From: Desulfobacterales bacterium
Lineage (GTDB): Bacteria; Desulfobacterota; Desulfobacteria; Desulfobacterales; C00003060
Direction: 5' to 3'
Length of the DNA: 16,478 bases
Assembly (NCBI GenBank): GCA_030668505.1
Contig: DAOUTV010000008.1
Location: forward strand, 1-16,478
In this document: one piece after another, positions 6,248-13,429 of the stretch
Position numbering within the stretch: the first letter of the stretch is position 1
Layout: each line of letters begins with the position of its first letter
Notes under the pieces: model-generated
What the model saw: only the letters and a program-made list of their open reading frames with translations
Databases searched by the model: none
Told to the model about the DNA's origin: nothing
Program-made: the position numbers and the translations under genes

Positions 6248-6763
6248 ATGGCTGCAAGAAAAATACTCACATACCCGGATACGGTTCTGCGTGAAAGATC
6301 TGAGCCTGTCACCGACATAGATGGAAAGGTTCAGCAACTCATTGATGATATGGCCGACACCATGTACCTCACAAACTGCGCTATTGGGCTGGCAAGCAAT
6401 CAGGTAGGAGAACCGTGCCGCATCATTATGTTCGACACCTCAGCCAAGGACGAACCGAATGAGCTTGTGGTGCTCATTAACCCGGAAATAATTGAGGCAG
6501 ATGGTGTAATCGTCAACGAAGAAGGGTGTCTAAGCGTTATTGACTACAGGGCCGACGTCAAACGCGCTGAACGCGTTACAGTGAAGGCCATAGACAGAGA
6601 GGAAAATCCGATCACGATTAAAAAGGAAGGGCTTGGTGCTATCGTCCTACAGCACGAGATTGATCATCTAAACGGCACCCTATTCATTGACCATATTAGC
6701 AAGCTCAAACGAGAGCTTTACAAAAGAAGGTTGAAAAAGTTGCTGAAAGAGAAAGAGGCGTGA
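6248..6763 (+). CDS. def: Peptide deformylase
   Basis: Metalloenzyme that removes the formyl group from the starting methionine of new proteins, in the cytoplasm. The 171 residues contain all three family motifs: AIGLASNQ (45-52; the usual first glycine of GxGLAxxQ is Ala here), EGCLS (92-96, metal ligand Cys94) and HEIDH (136-140, ligands His136 and His140, catalytic Glu137). A basic C-terminal helix (KLKRELYKRRLKKLLKEKEA) is longer than in minimal enzymes. The ribosome site is weak (AGGGG about 12 bases before the ATG). The usual partner fmt is not next to it. It converges on the YkgJ-type gene across a hairpin at 6816-6835. Confidence 0.96.
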   Translation: MAARKILTYPDTVLRERSEPVTDIDGKVQQLIDDMADTMYLTNCAIGLASNQVGEPCRIIMFDTSAKDEPNELVVLINPEIIEADGVIVNEEGCLSVIDYRADVKRAERVTVKAIDREENPITIKKEGLGAIVLQHEIDHLNGTLFIDHISKLKRELYKRRLKKLLKEKEA

Positions 6764-6815
6764 TTTAGTGCTTTCGTGATCAGTTTTTTTATCTTAAAAC
6801 CTGTTTTGGTTCCGG

Positions 6816-6835
6816 CTTGTCCGGATTAGGACAAG
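6816..6835. terminator. Hairpin between convergent genes
   Basis: CTTGTCC (6816-6822) and GGACAAG (6829-6835) form a perfect 7-bp stem around GGATTA. It sits at the junction of the deformylase gene and the oppositely oriented YkgJ-type gene, overlapping the stop codon of the latter. There is no strong T-run on either strand, so the terminator role is tentative. Confidence 0.45.
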
Positions 6836-7530
6836 TCAGTTTTAATTGGCGCCAGAAGGAAGGTATCGCCTTCTTGCTTGACGCAAAGCCCAAACATGCG
6901 GATCGTGGTGGTAAGTGGTCTGCCGAAAAAGAAGTCCATCTCATTAGGGTCCACTTTTAGCTTTTCTGCTAATAAGGGCCTCAGGTAGTGGTCGTACTGC
7001 AAAAGGCCAAGAATCTTGTCCACTGCCTTACCTGAATCCGTTCCCCGCAGCCCCCTTACGGCCAACTCTAAGGTTTCATAAGCGCACCTTTGTTCATGAG
7101 CGCCCATGGTCTTAATAAGCCCATCATCCGGCCTGATAAGATCCATTCTTTGAAGACACGGTCTCGCCATGACTTCCTTAAAACCCCTCAGGTCCCAGCA
7201 TTTCAAGGCCCGGCACTCAAGTGGTCTGTGGTTATAAATACTGCACGTCTTCTGCTCATCGTCGTAAAACATGCACGTCCAGGCTTCAGCCTGCCCTTTA
7301 ATCTTGATAATTTCCTGCTCCAGGACCATCAAAGCGTTATCAATGTTGCGGACGACTTCACCCTTTCTTAAGGTATAAACATGGCGCTTTCTCAAAATTC
7401 CCTTCTCAAAGAGGATTGCGTCCTCTTCATGTAAGGTCGGCCCCCCTTTCATACAACAGGTCCCACAGCGAATACAGTGGGTACGGGGCACCTCTTCCCT
7501 CTCAGGTATCATATTATCGGCTTTGACCAT
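6826..7530 (-). CDS. YkgJ-family cysteine-cluster (putative Zn/Fe-binding) protein
   Basis: Member of the YkgJ/CxxCxxxx family (PF03692, from memory), thought to bind zinc or an iron-sulfur cluster; its reaction is unknown. The 234-residue form has the signature CIRCGTCC at 19-26, followed by further conserved cysteines in CMFYDDEQKTCSIYNHRPLE (Cys86, Cys96) and Cys106, Cys111, Cys125. The tail (about 150-234) is less conserved. The frame stays open to 7728, but I choose the ATG at 7530 because GGTTTCAGGAGCAGC places AGGAG at normal spacing, and because the extra 66 codons lie in a palindromic repeat and read as low-quality, basic sequence. It is transcribed towards the deformylase gene. Confidence 0.85.
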   Translation of the reverse strand: MVKADNMIPEREEVPRTHCIRCGTCCMKGGPTLHEEDAILFEKGILRKRHVYTLRKGEVVRNIDNALMVLEQEIIKIKGQAEAWTCMFYDDEQKTCSIYNHRPLECRALKCWDLRGFKEVMARPCLQRMDLIRPDDGLIKTMGAHEQRCAYETLELAVRGLRGTDSGKAVDKILGLLQYDHYLRPLLAEKLKVDPNEMDFFFGRPLTTTIRMFGLCVKQEGDTFLLAPIKTDLS

Positions 7531-7557
7531 GCTGCTCCTGAAACCGTGAGTTAGTTT

Positions 7558-7734
7558 CCATCCATAAATGGCCTTTTTCCGCAATCTCTGCGTCAAACTG
7601 CGGGATTGCTTGTGCGACGTACCTCGGTACGCCTCCGCACAACCCCTTGTTTTCCTTGACCTTGCGGAAAATTGCTCATTTCTGAATTGGAAACTTACGC
7701 TTGTGGCCATTGAGTTTTTACGATTCATGGATGG
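7558..7734. repeat. 177-bp nested palindromic element upstream of the YkgJ-type gene
   Basis: Outer inverted ends CCATCCAT (7558-7565) / ATGGATGG (7727-7734); middle pair TTTTCCGCAA (7575-7584) / TTGCGGAAAA (7662-7671); inner GTGCG (7612-7616) / CGCAC (7636-7640) enclosing CGTACC-TC-GGTACG (7618-7631). The whole can fold as one long cruciform or RNA hairpin. It resembles a non-coding dispersed repeat, with ends shared with 4649 and 10172. Confidence 0.65.
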
Positions 7735-7739
7735 GCACG

Positions 7740-8064
7740 AGTGAAGTTAGATCCAGCTTCTCACCCACGACAAACTCAGACCTCAAACCAAGAAACCCCG
7801 TCATTAAGGAGACGGGGTTTCTTGAACATGTTTTGAACTTCTCAGACTGTTGCCCGCATCACCACTATTCAGACCTCAATCCTCTATTAGCGGTGGCAAG
7901 CTTCAACGCTAAGGGCCGTTGGAATAGATAACTTTCCAGTTTATATGAACTCGGAAGCCCCGATAAAATCATCTTCCGCAGTAAGCAGATTAAGCCGGGG
8001 AACTTATTATTCCAGTAGTCCTAAGCCCATAGGCTTCAGGGCAATAACTAGTTAAACTTTGAAC
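7740..8064. other. Gene-free stretch with a strong hairpin
   Basis: Beyond the hairpin at 7790-7823 I see no coding region. Around 7952-8010 an AAGCCCCG ... CCGGGGAACTT partial inverted repeat is visible. It is too imperfect to assign to a specific element. Confidence 0.5.
7790..7823. terminator. Perfect 13-bp hairpin, likely bidirectional terminator
   Basis: AAGAAACCCCGTC (7790-7802) and GACGGGGTTTCTT (7811-7823) pair perfectly around an 8-nt loop, with A-rich and T-rich outer bases as in two-way terminators. It would stop minus-strand transcripts from the cold-shock gene that ends at 8065. Confidence 0.65.
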
Positions 8065-8265
8065 TCATGCGGTTTCAACGTTTATTGCCTGCGGGCCCTT
8101 TTGTCCCTGCTCGACTTCAAAGCGAACTCGCTGGCCTTCGTATAGAGTCTTGAAGCCAGTGCCGAGAATAGAGCTAAAGTGAACAAAGACATCCTGGCCT
8201 TCGTCCGTGCTAATGAAACCATAGCCCTTTTTCTCGTTAAACCACTTTACAACGCCTTCTGCCAT
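8065..8265 (-). CDS. Cold-shock protein (CspA family)
   Basis: Small single-stranded nucleic-acid-binding protein that acts as an RNA chaperone in the cytoplasm. The 66 residues form one cold-shock domain with both RNA-binding motifs: KGYGFI (RNP1, 14-19) and VFVHF (RNP2, 26-30), beginning MAEGVVKWFNEKKGYGF. The frame extends far upstream, but the family start MAEG at 8265 is preceded by AGGAGGGAC at good spacing. An ATG two codons earlier (8271) is too close to that site. A long leader with internal inverted repeats precedes it, which is typical of cold-shock genes. Confidence 0.95.
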   Translation of the reverse strand: MAEGVVKWFNEKKGYGFISTDEGQDVFVHFSSILGTGFKTLYEGQRVRFEVEQGQKGPQAINVETA

Positions 8266-8613
8266 GACCATGTCCCTCCTTTCAAAATGTTGTTTAGATG
8301 GGATATGGGTCTGACAGAAAAAAAAAGCCAACAAGCTCTGTGGGCCTTGATGGCATCTTCTTCTACTCCGAAAAACTCCTATCCCAAACCAAAACCTTGC
8401 CTTACACGTAGGTGTCAGACTCAAAAAAAAGTTGAAACTATTAAATATTATAACCTTTTTCCTTACTATCACCTCATGGGTTATCGTGTCAAGCAAATCT
8501 ATCACTTTTTTTGACCGCACGACTCACCAGGTCATCTGGCAGGTCTTCTGTCGATCAATCCATAGTATAATTCAGGCAGTTGATTAGAAAATGCCACGAG
8601 ACTTTTGGACTTT
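8266..8613 (-). promoter_or_regulatory. Leader and promoter region of the cold-shock gene
   Basis: On the minus strand, a TATAAT hexamer lies at 8452-8447 and TTGACA at 8492-8487. They are 34 bp apart, so they cannot be the two halves of one promoter, but either may belong to one. If the TATAAT is used, the leader is about 175 nt. Within it, TGGGATA (8299-8305) can pair with TATCCCA (8380-8386), and GTCTGACA (8309-8316) with TGTCAGAC (8413-8420). These pairings cross, so they form a pseudoknot or alternative folds. Confidence 0.4.
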
Positions 8614-9006
8614 TCACAGCAATCGGATATGGACCTTCCTGCTACGAGGGCCATCAAACTCACAGAAAAACACACCCTGCCATGTCCCCAACCTCAAGCG
8701 ACCACCCTCCACCACAATGATCTCTGAAGCCCCTATAATGCTGGACTTGATGTGTGCAGGCGAATTCCCTTCCAGATGTTTATATGCTTCCTCCCAGGGA
8801 ATGATCTTGTTCAAAATCATCAAGATGTCCGACTTGACGCTTGGGTCAGCGCTCTCATTGATGGTAATAGCCGCCGTGGTATGAGGAACAAAGAGCATGC
8901 AAATCCCTTCATCAACCCCATCTGATCGGATTGCTTCTTCGATATGCCTCGTAATGTCTATGAGTTCGGTCTTAGAGCCTGTTTTAACTGTAATCGTCCT
9001 ATTCAT
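8614..9006 (-). CDS. YjbQ-family (UPF0047) protein
   Basis: Small enzyme family annotated from genetic evidence as having weak secondary thiamine-phosphate synthase activity; the real physiological role is uncertain. The 130 residues show the family landmarks: GICMLFVPHTTAAITINE, DILMILNKIIPWEEAYKHLE, the histidine segment NSPAHIKSSIIG, and GTWQGVFFCEFDGPRSRKV near the end. I chose the ATG at 9006, with GGAGAGGCC before it; a frame extension to 9021 would start at TTG within the terminator tail. It follows dsrC on the same strand but is separated by a perfect terminator, so it is probably transcribed separately or by read-through. Confidence 0.92.
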   Translation of the reverse strand: MNRTITVKTGSKTELIDITRHIEEAIRSDGVDEGICMLFVPHTTAAITINESADPSVKSDILMILNKIIPWEEAYKHLEGNSPAHIKSSIIGASEIIVVEGGRLRLGTWQGVFFCEFDGPRSRKVHIRLL

Positions 9007-9022
9007 GGCCTCTCCAGACAAA

Positions 9023-9058
9023 AAAAAGAGGCTTTACACCACAGTAAAGCCTCTTTTT
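9023..9058. terminator. Perfect 15-bp rho-independent terminator between dsrC and the yjbQ-type gene
   Basis: AAAAAGAGGCTTTAC (9023-9037) pairs perfectly with GTAAAGCCTCTTTTT (9044-9058) around ACCACA. The A-tract and T-tract make it effective in both directions; here it should end the dsrC transcript on the minus strand. Confidence 0.9.
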
Positions 9059-9097
9059 CGGACATCCGAATTGTTTCACAAAATTAAAATTCGCGCC

Positions 9098-9415
9098 TTA
9101 GACACATCCGGTCGGTTTTGGAAGACCGGCCATCTTACATGCGCCTTTACCAGGGCCAGACGGGAACAGCTCATAGATGTGCTTCAACTTGTAACCGGTG
9201 ACCTTGGAAAAGATCCTGACCATAGGTGCGATCCCGTTCTTCTCGTAATAATCCCTCAAGAAATCCACGCATTTCATATGCTCATCGTTTAGTTCGTCAA
9301 TCCCCTCAGTCGTCTTCACATATTTGACCCACTCCGGACTCCAGTTCGTGTAATCATCAATGAAACCATCTTCGTCCACGGTAAAGGTTTTCCCTTCAAA
9401 CTCAACAGTTGGCAT
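9098..9415 (-). CDS. dsrC: DsrC, sulfur-carrier partner of dissimilatory sulfite reductase
   Basis: DsrC carries sulfur as a trisulfide between its two C-terminal cysteines during sulfite reduction by DsrAB, and is recycled by membrane complexes such as DsrMKJOP. The 105 residues match the family over the full length (MPTVEFEGKTFTVDEDGFID, MVRIFSKVTGYKLKHIYELF). The C-terminal arm GACKMAGLPKPTGCV has Cys93 and the penultimate Cys104 separated by 10 residues. Both are present, so this is a true DsrC and not a TusE or a one-cysteine paralogue. A strong ribosome site (AAAGGAGGGTGTTGGA), its own promoter and a terminator make it a single-gene transcript, as is common because DsrC is needed in excess over DsrAB. 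No other dsr gene is in view. Confidence 0.96.
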   Translation of the reverse strand: MPTVEFEGKTFTVDEDGFIDDYTNWSPEWVKYVKTTEGIDELNDEHMKCVDFLRDYYEKNGIAPMVRIFSKVTGYKLKHIYELFPSGPGKGACKMAGLPKPTGCV

Positions 9416-9500
9416 TCCAACACCCTCCTTTCTCTGTTAATATTAATTAAATTATGTAGTTATGCCTAACCACATTCGCAACCTACAAATAAGAAATCCT

Positions 9501-9527
9501 TTTATATGAAAAAACTCAATTTGTCAA
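9501..9527 (-). promoter_or_regulatory. Probable sigma-70 promoter of dsrC
   Basis: Read on the minus strand: TTGACA (9527-9522), 15 bp, TATAAA (9506-9501), followed by an 85-nt leader to the dsrC start. Both hexamers are near consensus; the spacer is 1-2 bp shorter than ideal. Confidence 0.55.
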
Positions 9528-9595
9528 CACGAAAAAGCATAAAGTCAGATGCGACCCAACTTCTGTGCAGTTCCTACCCTGCCCTCTCCTGGACA

Positions 9596-10132
9596 TTATT
9601 GTGCACTGACAGCCACTTCATCCCGTCCTGCCTTTTCTTTCAAGTATACGTTGACCATAGTGTCATGGATCGTCTCAACGTGTTTACCCACGTAGTTGGC
9701 CTGAATGGGCAGTTCGCGGTGACCGCGGTCCACCAGAACGGCCAGTTCGATCCGGTCCGGACGGCCGAAATCGATCAGGGCATCCATGGCCGCACGTACC
9801 GTACGGCCGGTAAAGAGGACATCATCCACCAGGATCACCTCTTTTCCATCCAAGGAAAAAGGGAGGTCGGTTTTCTGAACCACAGGCTGGTGGCTTATGC
9901 GGGTCCAGTCGTCCCTGTATAGGGTGATGTCCAGATCTCCTCTTGGAATATCCGTACCTTCAATAGAAAGCATCTTTGCCTTTATCCGATCAGCCAAAAA
10001 TACCCCACCCGTTCGGATACCGATCAGTACCAGGTTATCCGTCCCCCTCTGCTTTTCTAGGATCTCGTGGGCCATTCTTGTCAAGATCCGGTTAATATCG
10101 GGTCCTTTCAAAATAATCTGTTCTGTTGTCAT
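9596..10132 (-). CDS. pyrR: PyrR bifunctional regulator / uracil phosphoribosyltransferase
   Basis: In many bacteria PyrR binds pyr mRNA and controls attenuation of pyrimidine genes, and it has uracil phosphoribosyltransferase activity (uracil + PRPP to UMP). The 178 residues have a type-I phosphoribosyltransferase fold with the PRPP-binding loop VILVDDVLFTGRTVRAA (99-115) and the conserved LVLIGIRTGGVFLADRI (34-50), LYRDDW (71-76) and AVLVDRGHRELPIQANYVGK. Full length for the family. The ribosome site is weak (AGAAGAGAG). No pyrB, pyrC or other pyr gene adjoins it, and I saw no PyrR-binding attenuator in the window, so its target is elsewhere or it serves in uracil salvage. Confidence 0.94.
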   Translation of the reverse strand: MTTEQIILKGPDINRILTRMAHEILEKQRGTDNLVLIGIRTGGVFLADRIKAKMLSIEGTDIPRGDLDITLYRDDWTRISHQPVVQKTDLPFSLDGKEVILVDDVLFTGRTVRAAMDALIDFGRPDRIELAVLVDRGHRELPIQANYVGKHVETIHDTMVNVYLKEKAGRDEVAVSAQ

Positions 10133-10171
10133 GACAACTCTCTTCTAATTTAACGATTCGTATTAAAGTTG

Positions 10172-10207
10172 GTGCCCATCCATCACCACCCTCCCCTGGA
10201 GGGAGGG
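10172..10207. repeat. GTGCCCATCCAT motif plus CCCTCCC/GGGAGGG hairpin
   Basis: GTGCCCATCCAT (10172-10183) is followed by CCCTCCC (10189-10195) and GGGAGGG (10201-10207) around a 5-nt loop. It is the same arrangement as the left half of the repeat at 4649. It lies between the FmdB-type gene and pyrR and could weakly terminate the former. Confidence 0.5.
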
Positions 10208-10228
10208 GGTTAAAGTTCTGCACCACAT

Positions 10229-10717
10229 TCAGAGCTCATAGAGGGTCTCATCACGGTGTGGTGTAGCCCGTTTGACCCTCCGCCCCCCTTTCTCCCCCAT
10301 TACGAAAGGTTCCTCCTGTTCAAGCAGGTCCCCCATCTCGGCCTCAATCTGTTCCGGGTCCTCGCCTGCCTCCATGCGTTTGAGGGCTTCTTCCATGCCC
10401 GGCCCAAGACCGATACCAGCCACATCTGAAAGCTTGCGCATTAAACCGACAGCCTGGCGCGGATCATCCTCGTTGATTCTGTCGGCCTCCTGGGCCAATA
10501 GATTCATAGCCTTTTCCATCTTGACTTCATCTATGGGCAGATCATCCAAATCGCCCTCCTCCTTTGCCCCCTTAAGTCTAGCGAAAGCGGACATTTGCCT
10601 CTTCAACTTTTTTTGTTTGCATCTGGGGCAGAGGGGCCGTTTAGTGGTGTTCACGGAGCGCGATAAAAAGTTGAATATAGTGTTGCACTCTTCGCAATAA
10701 AACTCATAAATAGGCAT
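10229..10717 (-). CDS. FmdB-family zinc ribbon protein
   Basis: Small protein named after the FmdB regulator of methylotrophs; its actual function in these bacteria is not established. From the ATG at 10717 the product is 162 residues: an N-terminal zinc ribbon MPIYEFYCEECNTIF ... CPRC (Cys8, Cys11, Cys30, Cys33), then a long acidic helical extension (about 50-162) with the motif MEEALKRMEAGEDPEQIEAE and DLLEQEEPF. Such tails are usual in deltaproteobacterial members. I chose MPIYEF because it is the family start and GGAG lies 8 bases before it; the frame runs 17 codons further up without support. The neighbours do not suggest a pathway. Confidence 0.9.
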   Translation of the reverse strand: MPIYEFYCEECNTIFNFLSRSVNTTKRPLCPRCKQKKLKRQMSAFARLKGAKEEGDLDDLPIDEVKMEKAMNLLAQEADRINEDDPRQAVGLMRKLSDVAGIGLGPGMEEALKRMEAGEDPEQIEAEMGDLLEQEEPFVMGEKGGRRVKRATPHRDETLYEL

Positions 10718-10843
10718 AGCCTGTTCTCCATTGATTAGGATTGCACGCAGCGGTCCGTTGAGGGGCAAATAGAATAATCAAATTGAATCTATCAAAATTT
10801 GTTCGCATTTGCAATGCCCTGCTAATTCGTTTTTATCCGCAAT

Positions 10844-11773
10844 TCATGAAACCACCCACAGTGACCGGTTAGAGATTTTGTCAAGCACATACCTCGAGAC
10901 GCTTCCCATAAAGAAGGCCTGGTTGATGCCACGTCTGCCAATGACAACCGTACCGTAGTTCTGCTTCCTGGCATAATCCAGGACCGCCTTACCAACGTAA
11001 ACTGCCCGCTTTTTCACCTTAAGTTCTATTTGATTGTCTTGGATGCCAGCTTCCTTAAATCTATGCTGTGCGTGGGCATAAAAATGGTCAATACATCGCC
11101 TGGCACCCTGAGCAACTATTTGCCCAACGTCACTATCTTTTTCATCAAAACTAATGGCGCAGTAATCTCTGAGCGTCGGCATTATATGAAACAAGGTGAT
11201 CTTGATCTTCTCGTTTCCCCCAACCATAAAACTAAGGTGATCCACAGCGCGAAGTGAGGCCTCAGAACCGTCCACGGCCAGCATAACCTTCATAGACGTG
11301 ACATCTCCGTCCACTACCCACACGGGGATCACTCTGGAATGCTCTACTAACTTGGCAGTCGTGCTTCCCATAAAGGTCTTCTGAACGCGCGAAAGCCCCC
11401 TTCGTCCCACAAGAATCGCATCATAGAGGCCCTGCTGGGCACAGTCCAAAATATCCTTACAAATCCCCATCATCTTTTGTTGGGTGGTAATATCAACGCG
11501 CTTCTCGGCAATCCCCATCCCGACCATCCGGGTCTTGTGCTTCTCCAGGATACCGCGGGCATATTCATTGTTTTTCCGTCTGATATTTCTTAGGTCGGTC
11601 CTTGCCTTAAGATCGGTTTCAGCCTCATCCAGGAGAAACTGGGAGACGGTCGGCTGCACATGGAATAGCGTATAAGTTAGCTCTCGGACAACTGAAGATA
11701 TCCTGGCGGCATATGCAACCGCATGGGTTGAATGAATCGAACCATCAACGACCAGCAAGATCTTCTTATCCAC
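10844..11773 (-). CDS. Universal stress protein with two UspA domains
   Basis: Cytoplasmic nucleotide-binding stress protein made of two tandem UspA domains. The numbers here are residues counted from the GTG at 11773 (309 aa): domain 1 at about 1-157 begins DKKILLVVDGS and contains GRRGLSRVQKTFMGST, matching the ATP-binding pattern G-2x-G-9x-G-S/T. Domain 2 at about 159-309 begins MKVMLAVDGSEAS and contains GRRGINQAFFMGS, with only seven residues between the glycines, so its nucleotide binding may differ. The GTG at 11773 is preceded by AAAGGAGAAAATACT and fits the usual start. Another GTG at 11809 with GAGGAGCATAG would add 12 residues and cannot be excluded. It is divergent from the deacetylase gene. 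Confidence 0.93.
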   Translation of the reverse strand: MDKKILLVVDGSIHSTHAVAYAARISSVVRELTYTLFHVQPTVSQFLLDEAETDLKARTDLRNIRRKNNEYARGILEKHKTRMVGMGIAEKRVDITTQQKMMGICKDILDCAQQGLYDAILVGRRGLSRVQKTFMGSTTAKLVEHSRVIPVWVVDGDVTSMKVMLAVDGSEASLRAVDHLSFMVGGNEKIKITLFHIMPTLRDYCAISFDEKDSDVGQIVAQGARRCIDHFYAHAQHRFKEAGIQDNQIELKVKKRAVYVGKAVLDYARKQNYGTVVIGRRGINQAFFMGSVSRYVLDKISNRSLWVVS

Positions 11774-12112
11774 AGTATTTTCTCCTTTCTCTTGAGGATG
11801 TTCGGTCACCTATGCTCCTCTTTTTCCCAAGAACGAGCCTTGGGTAACACTTTACGTATCTGAAAAAGCTAAACTCTTACGCCTTGGGCAACCATGGACA
11901 ACGTAAACTACAATATTTGCGCTTTTCTGTAAAATCGAAATCTTCAGATACTTACCGGTATGAACCCAATCAACACAATTCTTTTCTCGGACGCCAAAAA
12001 ATGCTTGGACCTGTTTTGACGTGAATCGTGTCGGGCAAACGCGTCAATATTGCCAAACGATTCACCAATATGATATATGAGGAGACTCAAAGGCAGAAGC
12101 AGCAAATACCCC
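11774..12112. other. Divergent intergenic region between the stress protein and deacetylase genes
   Basis: It must hold both promoters, but no pair of good sigma-70 hexamers stands out. Visible structure: CCCAAG/CTTGGG hairpin (11826-11831, 11839-11844), inverted repeat GTATCTGAA (11856-11864) / TTCAGATAC (11943-11951), and an 18-bp segment at 11863-11880 that recurs inverted at 6118-6135. Confidence 0.5.
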
Positions 12113-13228
12113 ATGAAAACCGCCTTTATTTATACTCAAAAATATTTTGCCTATGACTACGGGCCAAGTCATCCACTCAAAATTGAAAGGTTACACCTCA
12201 CAAATGAACTTTGCAAGGCATATGGCCTATTTAGCCTACCTGATTCGGGCCTGATTGAAACCAAACCTGCATACGAATCGGATATCCTCCGCTTTCACAC
12301 ACCCAGGTATGTTGAAGTCCTGAAAAAGGCCAGTTGCGGCCAGATCACCGGCGATCTTTCATGCGGCCTAGGGCCGGGGGACAACCCTGTCTTTGCTGGG
12401 TTGTGGGAGTGGTCCCGGTTTCATACGGGTGCATCCCTTCAGTGTGCCGAACAGATTTCCGGGGGCAAGGCCCGCATAGCCTTTAACATCGCAGGCGGTC
12501 TCCACCATGCTGCCGCCGGACATGCCTCGGGCTTTTGCTATATCAACGACCCGGTCCTGGCCATCTATCATTTTGTGGACAAAGGAAAGCGCGTCCTGTA
12601 TCTGGATATAGACGCCCACCACGGCGACGGAGTCCAATGGGCATTCTATGAGGACCCCAGGGTGTTGACGGCCTCGTTTCATCAGGATGGACGCACCCTG
12701 TTCCCCGGCACTGGTAGGCTCAGCGAGACAGGCCATGGGGAGGGTCTGGGTTATGCCGTGAACATACCCATGCTCCCCGGCACAGACGACCATGTATTCT
12801 GGGACGGCTTCAAAGCGATTGTCCCGATGCTCATCGAACTGTTCAACCCGGATGTGGTGGTCTCTCAACTTGGGGTGGACACATTCATGGATGATCCGCT
12901 GGCCGCACTGGAATTCACCACAAACGGGTTCTGCAGGGCCATCTCCTATCTGGCCGAGCAAGAAGTCCCCTGGGTGGCCTTGGGTGGAGGAGGCTATAAC
13001 CCTTCCAATGTAGCGCGTGCATGGACATTGGCATGGGCCATTATGAACGGTGTGGATCTGCCTGATGAACTTCCCGAGTCCATGGTGAAACCCCTGTCTG
13101 CTCAGGGCCATCGCGGTAAAAAACTCCGAAACTCTGAACACAAAAGCCAATGGCGAGAACAGTGTCTAAAGCACATGAAAAAGTGCCAGATATATTTGGA
13201 AAAAAACGTCTTTCCAAAGATTGTATAA
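12113..13228 (+). CDS. Class I/AcuC-type histone deacetylase family protein
   Basis: Zinc-dependent deacetylase of the arginase/HDAC superfamily. Bacterial members act on acetylated proteins such as acetyl-CoA synthetase (AcuC) or on acetylpolyamines; which applies here is unknown. All active-site parts are present in the 371-residue form: His131-His132 (GGLHHAAAGHASGFCYIND), zinc ligands Asp167 and His169 (DIDAHHGDG), Asp256 (QLGVDTFMDDPLA) and the catalytic Tyr295 (GGGGYN). The N-terminus MKTAFIYTQKYFAYDYGPSH is the family start. It lacks a good ribosome site, and an ATG 12 codons earlier (12077) is no better, so the start is uncertain. The basic C-terminal tail (about 335-371) exceeds the core fold. 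It stands alone, and a MITE copy lies 11 bp beyond the stop. Confidence 0.94.
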   Translation: MKTAFIYTQKYFAYDYGPSHPLKIERLHLTNELCKAYGLFSLPDSGLIETKPAYESDILRFHTPRYVEVLKKASCGQITGDLSCGLGPGDNPVFAGLWEWSRFHTGASLQCAEQISGGKARIAFNIAGGLHHAAAGHASGFCYINDPVLAIYHFVDKGKRVLYLDIDAHHGDGVQWAFYEDPRVLTASFHQDGRTLFPGTGRLSETGHGEGLGYAVNIPMLPGTDDHVFWDGFKAIVPMLIELFNPDVVVSQLGVDTFMDDPLAALEFTTNGFCRAISYLAEQEVPWVALGGGGYNPSNVARAWTLAWAIMNGVDLPDELPESMVKPLSAQGHRGKKLRNSEHKSQWREQCLKHMKKCQIYLEKNVFPKIV

Positions 13229-13239
13229 CCTGCAATCAA

Positions 13240-13372
13240 TATGAAATCGTAAAAAGTCGAAAAACACCTCTTTCTGTCATTCCGGCGAAAGCCGGAATCC
13301 AGTTTATTCAGCTAGTTAAAAAGGCTCTGGACTCCGGTTTTCACCGGAGTGACGACTTTTTACGAAGCCATC
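13240..13372 (+). mobile_element. 133-bp MITE, copy 4, eroded left end, no target duplication
   Basis: The body from TCGTAAAAAGTCG (13247) to CGAAGCCATC (13372) matches the other copies, with the same internal hairpins. The first seven bases differ from the family end, and the flanks (AATCAA, AAAAGT) do not match, so this is an older or rearranged insertion. Confidence 0.85.
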
Positions 13373-13429
13373 AAAAGTTATACGCAAATATTTTTCACAG
13401 TCCCCTATTTTTTTCTAAAATGGGCTGGT

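Noticed and set aside
6052..6318. Minus-strand 88-codon ORF with a hydrophobic segment
   Set aside because: It overlaps the deformylase start in antisense and MITE copy 3, and has no family resemblance.
7531..7728. 66-residue N-terminal extension of the YkgJ-type protein
   Set aside because: It lies in a palindromic repeat, and a good ribosome site supports the start at 7530.
7952..8010. AAGCCCCG ... CCGGGGAACTT, reminiscent of IS200/IS605-type ends or TnpB-associated RNA
   Set aside because: The pairing is imperfect and no transposase or TnpB remnant is nearby.
12368..13150. 260-codon minus-strand ORF
   Set aside because: It is the antisense shadow of the deacetylase gene, which has every active-site motif.
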